A stretch of 15,834 nucleotides of DNA from L227-5C sp038209275 (lineage in GTDB: Bacteria; Chloroflexota; Chloroflexia; Chloroheliales; Chloroheliaceae). Positions 5,159 through 10,064 of the stretch are shown piece by piece. The translations under genes were made by a program, and so were the position numbers. The stretch is taken from positions 1 to 15,834 of the forward strand of contig JBBQXW010000158.1 in the NCBI GenBank assembly GCA_038209275.1. Direction: 5' to 3'. The notes under the pieces were generated by a model. It saw only the letters and a list, made by a program, of their open reading frames with translations. It was not told the DNA's origin and did no database searches. The first letter of the stretch is position 1; the number at the start of each line of letters is the position of its first letter.

Positions 5159-7666
5159 ATGGAGCTTACGGCTGCAACACCGCCCCCAGCAACGGGCGAC
5201 CAACCCAATATTCTCTCAAGAAGTGGCGACAACTGGCTGCAAAAATCGGCTGGCTGGTTGGTTTTGCTACTTTTCCTCGTTACCAGTCTGGCTTTTACCT
5301 GGCCTCTGGCAACCAATCTGGGTGGGGCGCTTTTTGACCGCAGCGATGCCACCGATACCACCTGGCGCATGGGTTCTATCGCCCGTCAGTTATTGAACGA
5401 CCCGTTGCACCTCTACGCATCAAATACTTTTTATCCGCTCAAGCAAAATTTACAACTGGATGAACTGGTGGTGGGCGATGGCTTACTGTTTGCCCCGGTG
5501 GTTTGGCTGAGTGGCAACCCGGTGCTGGCTTATAATTTGCTCATCCTTTCCAACTTCGCCTTGAGCGGCTTCGCTATGTGGTTGCTGGTGCGCCACCTGA
5601 CGGGCAGCAGTGGGGCGGGATTGGTCGCCGGGATGATCTATGCTTTCTCGCCCTGGCATCAGGCCCAATTCGCACACGGTGGTCTGGGCGCACAAGCCTG
5701 GATGGTCTTTGCCCTCTATTTTCTGATTCTTTTTACCCAACAACCCAAAGCGCTTAGTCGTCGCGCCCTCTTGTATCTGGGCCTGTTCGTCTTTTTCTTC
5801 GACCTGCAAATTCTGTGTGCCGGATATTACGCCTATTTTATCGCCATCCTGTGCGGTTTCTACCTGCTTTACTATTTCCTTACGCGATTTACGATTTACG
5901 ATTTACGATTTACGATTAGTAGAATTTTCGGTTCGGGAAAACAATCGAGGGCGCAGCCCCCTCCTACAGAAGAATCATTTGGTGAAGTGAAATCGAGGGC
6001 GCAGCCCCCTCCTACAAAGCCAAAAACCGATTTAGTGGAACAATCGAGGGCGCAGCCCCCTCCTACAGATGAACCACGAGACCCCAAACTCAAAATTCAA
6101 AATTCACCCACAGGGCAACCCTACGGGCCGAAATTCAAAATTCTGCGTTTCCAGTTTGGGTTGTTGGCGGCGGCGGGCGTGGTGGCGCTACTGATTTTGC
6201 TACCGTTTATCAGGCCGTATGTGGCGGCGCAGCAGGAGTACGGGTTTAAGCGCGATTTGGCGGAAACACGCTATTGGAGTGCTGCCCCGCCTAGCCTTTT
6301 GCGGACGGTGCAACGAAGCTGGCTTTATAAACCAGTACAGCGCGGCGTTTTGGGCGCACAAAGTAGCGGTGAACGAGTAATGTATCCGGGATTAATAACG
6401 CTGGGATTGGCGCTACTTGGTTTGTTCGCCGGACGCAAAACGGCGCGGGGCTTGCGCTGGACTTTCGGGCTGCTGGCCCTGACCGCCCTCTTACTTAGCT
6501 TTGGCCCGTACTTTAACCTGGACGAATTTGGCGACCGCTTCCGCCCCCAGCAACTCAATATCCAGCTACCCTATCTCTGGCTCTACAACCTCGTTCCTGG
6601 CTTCGATTCGTTGCGCGTCCCGCACCGCTTCGCCCAACTTCTCATGCTGGCTCTCGCCGTCTGCGCCGGCTTCGGCGTTGCAAGATTGGTTCCAAGTTCC
6701 AGGTTCCAAGTTCCACCCACAGGGCAACCCTACGGGCCGAGTTTCAAGTTGGGAAGAAGTTCAAAGTTCAAAGTTCAAAGTTCAAAGTTCAAAGAAGGAT
6801 TCCAAAAACCAGAAACCAAAAACTCGAAACTCAAAATTCAAAATTCAAAATTCAAAATTCAAAATTCAAAACTTAAAACCTGGCTTTGGACTATTTTGAT
6901 GATAGGTTTGGTTGGAGTGGAGTTTTTTGCGCCGGGGTTGCCGCAGGTAGCAACGCCGATGGGTGAGCAAGCCCCGGCGATGTATCGCTGGCTGGCGGAT
7001 GAGGTAAGCAGGGCGGAAGTATCACAGGATGCCTTATTGCTGGAATTGCCGGTGGTTGGCCCGCCCGTACCTATTAACAGCAATCCTGAATATGCCCTTT
7101 ACAACCTGACCTATAATCGGCCCATGCTCAACGGAACGGCGAATATTTTGCCGCCCGGCTACGAGCGCCTTTTTAACGAAATCCGCGATTTTCCCGATTT
7201 GCGTAGTCTGGACGTAGCTGAAGGATTGGGCGTTAAATTTTTGCTGGTGCATGGGGCCGCGCCGCCTTTCGATGAGGCAAAGCGGACGGCGCTGGCGAAA
7301 TTTGTTGGGCCGAGCGGACGGCTGGAAGTAGTCAAAGAATTTGGTACAGATGTAATCTATCGCCTGAAACGAAGCGGACGCTTTGATGGCGCGGCCCAGC
7401 TCATTCCACCCGGCGCGGAAGTGCTGGTCGGTGACGACAACAATCACAAAAGCCTTTATCCGGCGGGGATCATTAATTTAATCGGCTCAGACCGCCGCTA
7501 CTTCTCGACCTACCGCACGATTTACCATCCGCAAATGCAAAGCGCCCAGCCAGGAAAAATCTATGATTATGCCATTTTCTACCAGGGAACTAATCCGACT
7601 ACCTACGGTTACACCGCCTCCAACCTCATCTGGCAGAACGAAATAATTCAAATTTACCGAAAATAA
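5159..7666 (+). CDS. Large polytopic membrane protein, GT-C glycosyltransferase-like, with repeat-derived insertions
   Basis: An 835-aa membrane protein. Residues about 33-52 form the first helix (ending AFTWPLA), followed by a loop with acidic residues (FDRSDATDTTW, 59-69) and a YPLKQNL segment, then many helices and a soluble C-terminal part from about residue 600. This layout resembles GT-C/ArnT-like or YfhO-like membrane glycosyltransferases found in envelope polysaccharide assembly. The family is inferred from architecture, and no donor or acceptor can be named. Two hydrophilic insertions interrupt helices: residues about 242-329 and 510-576. Both are built from the repeat families found between genes (ATTTACG heptamers, REP units read as SRAQPPPT three times, PTGQPYGP twice, and FKIQNSK repeats). 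The frame stays open throughout. The ATG has AGGA 4 nt upstream. Convergent with the tlpA operon. Confidence 0.85.
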   Translation: MELTAATPPPATGDQPNILSRSGDNWLQKSAGWLVLLLFLVTSLAFTWPLATNLGGALFDRSDATDTTWRMGSIARQLLNDPLHLYASNTFYPLKQNLQLDELVVGDGLLFAPVVWLSGNPVLAYNLLILSNFALSGFAMWLLVRHLTGSSGAGLVAGMIYAFSPWHQAQFAHGGLGAQAWMVFALYFLILFTQQPKALSRRALLYLGLFVFFFDLQILCAGYYAYFIAILCGFYLLYYFLTRFTIYDLRFTISRIFGSGKQSRAQPPPTEESFGEVKSRAQPPPTKPKTDLVEQSRAQPPPTDEPRDPKLKIQNSPTGQPYGPKFKILRFQFGLLAAAGVVALLILLPFIRPYVAAQQEYGFKRDLAETRYWSAAPPSLLRTVQRSWLYKPVQRGVLGAQSSGERVMYPGLITLGLALLGLFAGRKTARGLRWTFGLLALTALLLSFGPYFNLDEFGDRFRPQQLNIQLPYLWLYNLVPGFDSLRVPHRFAQLLMLALAVCAGFGVARLVPSSRFQVPPTGQPYGPSFKLGRSSKFKVQSSKFKEGFQKPETKNSKLKIQNSKFKIQNSKLKTWLWTILMIGLVGVEFFAPGLPQVATPMGEQAPAMYRWLADEVSRAEVSQDALLLELPVVGPPVPINSNPEYALYNLTYNRPMLNGTANILPPGYERLFNEIRDFPDLRSLDVAEGLGVKFLLVHGAAPPFDEAKRTALAKFVGPSGRLEVVKEFGTDVIYRLKRSGRFDGAAQLIPPGAEVLVGDDNNHKSLYPAGIINLIGSDRRYFSTYRTIYHPQMQSAQPGKIYDYAIFYQGTNPTTYGYTASNLIWQNEIIQIYRK
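5887..5914 (+). repeat. Four ATTTACG heptamers inside the coding region
   Basis: Four perfect tandem copies of ATTTACG, the same unit and number as at 442-469. They are translated as part of RFTIYDLRFTI. The 28-nt length is not a multiple of three, so gain or loss of one unit would shift the frame. Confidence 0.9.
5943..6067 (+). repeat. Three REP-like palindromic units inside the coding region
   Basis: Identical 26-nt units at 5943-5968, 5991-6016 and 6042-6067. Each runs AATCGAGGGCGCAG then CCCCCTCCTACA, i.e. on the minus strand TGTAGGAGGGGGCTG then CGCCCTCGATT. GAGGGCGCAGCCCCCTC is the palindromic core and GTAGG the 5' tag. Start-to-start distances are 48 and 51 nt, both multiples of three, so each copy is read in the same frame as SRAQPPPT. 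The unit is related to the inverted pair at 2264-2352. Confidence 0.92.
6087..6142 (+). repeat. TTCAAAA heptamers flanking a 27-nt GTAG-type unit (copy 1)
   Basis: CTCAAAA TTCAAAA precedes, and AAATTCAAAATTC follows, a 27-nt unit at 6105-6131 containing ACCCACAGGGCAACCCTACG. Read on the minus strand the unit has GTAGGGTTGCCCTGTGGG, with palindrome AGGG/CCCT after GTAG. An identical 27-nt copy lies at 6714-6740. The segment is translated in frame as KLKIQNSPTGQPYGPKFKI. Confidence 0.85.
6689..6878 (+). repeat. Composite heptamer array with second 27-nt unit
   Basis: In order: GTTCCAA-type heptamers (four, 6689-6716); the 27-nt unit (6714-6740) identical to 6105-6131; five GTTCAAA (6759-6793); degenerate CCAGAAA/CCAAAAA/CTCGAAA/CTCAAAA heptamers; five TTCAAAA (6837-6871); and CTTAAAA (6872-6878). 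All are in frame within the membrane protein gene, read as repeated SSKFKVQ and NSKFKIQ (three heptamers = seven codons). Confidence 0.88.
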
Positions 7667-7726
7667 AATAAAAATTGAGGCTGAGAGTTTTTTGCACGAA
7701 AAACTCTCAGCCTCAATTTTTATTTT
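7665..7726. terminator. Perfect bidirectional rho-independent terminator
   Basis: Arms 7665-7692 and 7699-7726 are a 28-bp perfect inverted repeat with core TTGAGGCTGAGAG and flanking A/T runs that give a U-tract in both directions. It overlaps the stop codons of both convergent genes (7664-7666 plus; 7722-7720 minus), so both 3' ends share it. Confidence 0.92.
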
Positions 7727-8343
7727 ATTAACTTATTCAACTGTTCATCGAGCATTTGAGGCGATACGCCGCCCGGCACGATACTGCTGATAACCCCATT
7801 GCGGTCAATAAAGATGCTGGTGGGGTGGCCTTTGGCGCGGTAGAGCAGAATCAGGTCGCCAGTATTATCTATGGTAATCGGGAAAGGAATATTGGTCTCT
7901 TTGATGTGGCTTTGCACTAATTTGGGTTCGTCATTCCAGTTGATACCGATAACGGCGAACTTGTCTTTGTTAGCGTTGTAAGCCTTGATGAAATCAGGTA
8001 ACTCCTGACGGCAAGTGTCTCAGAAAACCGACCAAAAATTGATTAAAACGGCTTTTCCCCGGTAGCCGCTCAACTGAATATTCTGCCCGTTCACGTCTTT
8101 AGCCGTGAAATCCGGCGCGGTAAAGCCAACCGCTACCTTGACGGGCGGTTGCGCCTGGGCAGGTGCATTAGTGGAGGTAGTACTTGCTGCGTTTGCTCCT
8201 GTGGTAGCAGAGGCAGCTGTTGCAGCCGGAACAGGAATAGCGGTAGCACTATTATCGCCGCAAGCCGCCAGCACCAGCCCGGTGATAAGCAGCATCAAGC
8301 AGCCCAGCCCGTACCCGCTTAATTTTTTCTTCTCTAATCTCAT
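7720..8343 (-). CDS. TlpA/ResA-like thioredoxin-fold lipoprotein with in-frame TGA at the active-site Cys (putative selenoprotein)
   Basis: Read through TGA, this is a 207-residue extracytoplasmic thiol-disulfide oxidoreductase. It has a lipoprotein signal (KKK then hydrophobic stretch, lipobox LAAC, Cys28), a Thr/Ala-rich linker to about 70, then a TlpA domain: FTAPDFTAKDVNG, LSGYRGKAVLINFWSVF (to 107), TGA at 108, DTCRQELPDF, IGINWNDEP, and cis-proline GHPTSIFID. Family members have FWxxWCxxCRxELP, so the TGA replaces the first Cys of CxxC and Cys111 is the second, giving UxxC. The frame is open for 99 codons after the TGA, with conserved motifs. A SECIS-like hairpin follows directly. RBS GAGG lies 5 nt before the ATG, beside the ccdA stop. 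Alternative: a single-base nonsense mutation of TGC/TGT, or a sequencing error. It would be read as two separate ORFs (8343-8020 and 7917-7720) by standard gene finding. Confidence 0.82.
7984..8022 (-). promoter_or_regulatory. Candidate bacterial SECIS element after the UGA codon
   Basis: In the mRNA, UGA (8022-8020) is followed by an inner stem UCAGG (8008-8004)/CCUGA (7998-7994) with loop AGUUA, extended by a G.U pair and, after an internal loop, an outer stem CUUG (8015-8012)/CAAG (7987-7984). UGA-to-loop distance is 16 nt and G is the second loop base, meeting the published bSECIS consensus (16-37 nt, G within the first two loop bases). Short stems mean chance folding is possible. Confidence 0.55.
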
Positions 8344-8352
8344 TCTTTCCTC

Positions 8353-9150
8353 TTAAAGCCGTACAATATTGAACATTTCCGAAAGTTTGGTCATGTTGCC
8401 GCTCAAAATCAAAATGCCAATCACAATCAGTAGCACACCACTGGCGATTTCGATAATATGAAAATGACGGCGTATCCGGGCCATAAAGCCTAAAAAGCGG
8501 TTCATAAATAATCCTGCCAGCAAAAACGGCACGCCCAACCCGGCGGAATAAATTATCATCAGCGCGATGCCCGACCAGAAACTTTCGCTGGCGCTGGCGG
8601 TCAGTATAGCCGTCGTCAGCAGAGGGCCGACACAGGGACTCCAGCCAAAAGCAAAGGCGAAACCGACCAGCGAAGCCGTCGCCAACCCGACTGGCTTATT
8701 AGTAATTTGCAACCGCCGCTCGATATTGAGGAACGGTAGCCGGAATACGCCTAAAAAATGCAAGCCAAAGATAATTACAATTATTCCGGCGATAAACTGC
8801 ACCACCGGCTTGAAATTACCAAAAACTTCCACTAGCGTATCGTAAATACCAAACAGGGCAATAAAGCCCAGCGTAAACCCGCCGATAAAAAAGAGCGTGG
8901 CAATTAATACCCGTCGAGTGTCAGTCCAGGTTATTGCCGCCATTTTGCCGTCGCTGGCGGCTCGTGCTACCGAAACGCCACTGATGAACGAAAGATAGCC
9001 CGGTACTAGCGGCAGCACACATGGCGCGACAAAAGAAGCCAGCCCTTCCAGAAAAGTCGCTACAACGTTCAGTGAAGTAGCGGTTTGGATAACCGGGGCG
9101 CTGTTTACATCGGCCAATAATTGCATTAACTCAAGATTCGCCATCGTCAT
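8353..9150 (-). CDS. ccdA: CcdA/DsbD-type transmembrane thiol-disulfide transporter
   Basis: A 265-aa membrane protein of the CcdA (DsbD membrane-domain) family, which passes reducing equivalents from cytoplasmic thioredoxin to extracytoplasmic thioredoxin-like proteins, classically for cytochrome c maturation. The two functional cysteines are in place: FVAPCVLPLVPGYLSFISG (Cys44) and GWSPCVGP (Cys173), each in a proline-flanked helix. About six to seven helices are evident, ending with a helix near 240-258. Length is typical. Start is ATG at 9150 with only a weak GGGT upstream; ATG at 9144 is possible. The TlpA-like gene follows after 9 nt and is almost certainly its direct electron acceptor in the same operon. 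No cytochrome c biogenesis partners (CcsA/CcsB) lie in this window. Confidence 0.95.
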   Translation of the reverse strand: MTMANLELMQLLADVNSAPVIQTATSLNVVATFLEGLASFVAPCVLPLVPGYLSFISGVSVARAASDGKMAAITWTDTRRVLIATLFFIGGFTLGFIALFGIYDTLVEVFGNFKPVVQFIAGIIVIIFGLHFLGVFRLPFLNIERRLQITNKPVGLATASLVGFAFAFGWSPCVGPLLTTAILTASASESFWSGIALMIIYSAGLGVPFLLAGLFMNRFLGFMARIRRHFHIIEIASGVLLIVIGILILSGNMTKLSEMFNIVRL

Positions 9151-9212
9151 TTCTACCCGTCATTCTATAACTTGACATAATTATTTTGATTGAATAGCTT
9201 TCTATTTTTACA

Positions 9213-9243
9213 CGATAGCACAAACTTATTACGAATTTCTTAA
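9213..9243 (-). promoter_or_regulatory. Possible shared regulatory element upstream of ccdA
   Basis: On the minus strand: TTAAGAAATTCGTAA (9243-9229), directly followed by TAAGTTTGTGCTATCGT. The 15-mer is identical to one upstream of trxB (3786-3772), and TTTGTGCTATC resembles TTTTGTGTTATC there. TGCTATCGT could act as an extended -10; no clear -35 is present. Confidence 0.4.
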
Positions 9244-9422
9244 ATCAAGACACGGCTTTGGAGCGATTTGAGACAATCTGTTATTTATTTTACCTCATCC
9301 TGACAAGAAAGTCTCCAAATTGTTAGCGCCAGGGATAAAGCTTTGATTAGAATTTGGATAAGTATTTGCCAGACACAACAGGTAAGTAAAACTTCGCTTT
9401 ATGCTAATGTTTGAGCGCTTTG

Positions 9423-9438
9423 TGGCACAGAGTTTGCG
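9423..9438 (+). promoter_or_regulatory. Sigma-54-like -24/-12 promoter
   Basis: TGGCACAGAGTTTGCG matches the sigma-54 consensus TGGCACG-N4-TTGCW at all core bases, including GG at -24 and GC at -12 with correct spacing. Only the G after TGGCAC (here A) and the final W (here G) differ. Transcription would start near 9449, about 58 nt before the GTG start. Whether this organism has rpoN is unknown. Confidence 0.4.
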
Positions 9439-9506
9439 ACACTATTTTTCAGGAGATTGCAACGGCGAATCTCGGAAACGATTAAAACCATAAGGAGGTT
9501 TGTTTC

Positions 9507-9830
9507 GTGCATAAGCAAATGATGGATAACAATAGTTACAATGTTATTATGGCGCTGGCTTCTGGTCTGGAAGCTCAGGAAGCCTTCCATAAGTATGCCC
9601 AGGATGGCAATCAGCAAATGTGGGAGCAAATTGCTCAACACAACGAGCAGATAATTTCGCTACTGAAGCAGCAGTTGCCCCAGGTGCTTCAGCAGAGCCA
9701 ACAGGGTTATGCAACTCAGAGCCAGTCTGGTGGTATGAGTGGACAGCAGCAGCAGAGCAGCCTGGGCGGTCAGAGCCAGTCTGGTATGAGCATGGGTAGC
9801 CAGGGCAACATGGGCAATCCGCACCAGTAG
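9507..9830 (+). CDS. Small Gln/Ser/Gly-rich protein of unknown function
   Basis: A 107-aa soluble protein. Residues 1-63 look helical and amphipathic (SYNVIMALASGLEAQEAFHK, then WEQIAQHNEQIISLLKQQL), while residues 64-107 are low-complexity Gln/Ser/Gly/Met with repeated QSQSG and no charge. There is no signal peptide, membrane helix or catalytic motif. Start is GTG at 9507 with a near-perfect AAGGAGG 8 nt upstream, implying strong translation. It stands alone, with a sigma-54-like promoter upstream and a terminator downstream, so it is probably monocistronic. The helical half loosely recalls small coat or ferritin-like helical bundles, but I cannot assign a family. Confidence 0.85.
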   Translation: MHKQMMDNNSYNVIMALASGLEAQEAFHKYAQDGNQQMWEQIAQHNEQIISLLKQQLPQVLQQSQQGYATQSQSGGMSGQQQQSSLGGQSQSGMSMGSQGNMGNPHQ

Positions 9831-9880
9831 TAATGCAGGGACGCTAAAACCGGGCTATCCGGCCCAATTTGTTGCTAAAG

Positions 9881-9907
9881 AGGCCAGCCGTTCAGGTTGG
9901 CCTTTTT
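9881..9907 (+). terminator. Rho-independent terminator after the Gln-rich gene
   Basis: AGGCCA (9881-9886) pairs with TGGCCT (9898-9903), with CC/GG pairs extending inward, followed by a run of five T. It lies 51 nt after the stop codon. Confidence 0.75.
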
Positions 9908-9928
9908 GCTGGGCTATCCCGCCAAAAA

Positions 9929-9937
9929 TGATATAAT
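9929..9937 (+). promoter_or_regulatory. Extended -10 promoter for the TPR gene
   Basis: TGATATAAT is a perfect TGN plus TATAAT extended -10. No good -35 is present at normal spacing, which extended -10 promoters can tolerate. Transcription would begin about 9944, giving a 120-nt leader. Confidence 0.55.
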
Positions 9938-9994
9938 ACTTCCTGCTAATTTAATTTTTCGCCGAAAAATCAAATTAGCAGGAAGTTCTTTTTT
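9938..9994 (+). terminator. Hairpin plus U-tract in the TPR gene leader (terminator or attenuator)
   Basis: Arms 9938-9960 and 9964-9986 are 23 nt with one mismatch, loop GCC, followed by TTCTTTTTT. It has terminator form, but it lies immediately downstream of a -10 element, so it could end nascent leader transcripts of the TPR gene or back up the 9881-9907 terminator. Confidence 0.6.
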
Positions 9995-9995
9995 C

Positions 9996-10039
9996 TCCTG
10001 GTTCTGGAAAATTTTTGCAAAAATTTTCCAGAACCAGGA
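9996..10039. repeat. 44-bp perfect palindrome
   Basis: The whole 44 bp reads the same on both strands: arm 9996-10016 begins TCCTGGTTCTGGAAAA, the centre is GC, and arm 10019-10039 mirrors it. It lies 26 nt before the TPR gene start and would form a stable stem in the leader RNA. TGGTTCTGG is close to the TTTCTGG heptamers seen elsewhere. Confidence 0.9.
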
Positions 10040-10064
10040 AGTACCCCGGTGAAAGAGAAAATAA

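Larger units (their letters stand above)
9151..9506. other. Divergent intergenic region between ccdA and the Gln-rich protein gene
   Basis: AT-rich, no coding potential seen. It holds the ccdA upstream motif (9213-9243), a TTGACA at 9172-9177 with no matching -10 on the plus strand, and the sigma-54-like sequence at 9423-9438. Confidence 0.5.

Noticed and set aside
5943..6067. Short CRISPR-like array: three identical 26-nt repeats with 22- and 25-nt spacers.
   Set aside because: The units are REP-type palindromes related to single intergenic copies, the spacers are short and unequal, the region lies in an open coding frame, and no cas genes are present.
7720..7917. A separate 65-aa gene downstream of a truncated lipoprotein gene.
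   Set aside because: It is in the same frame as the upstream part, has no ribosome-binding site, and begins mid-domain. It is the C-terminal part of the TGA-containing TlpA-like gene.
9172..9208. Sigma-A promoter from TTGACA at 9172 on the plus strand.
   Set aside because: No acceptable -10 occurs at 16-18 nt spacing.
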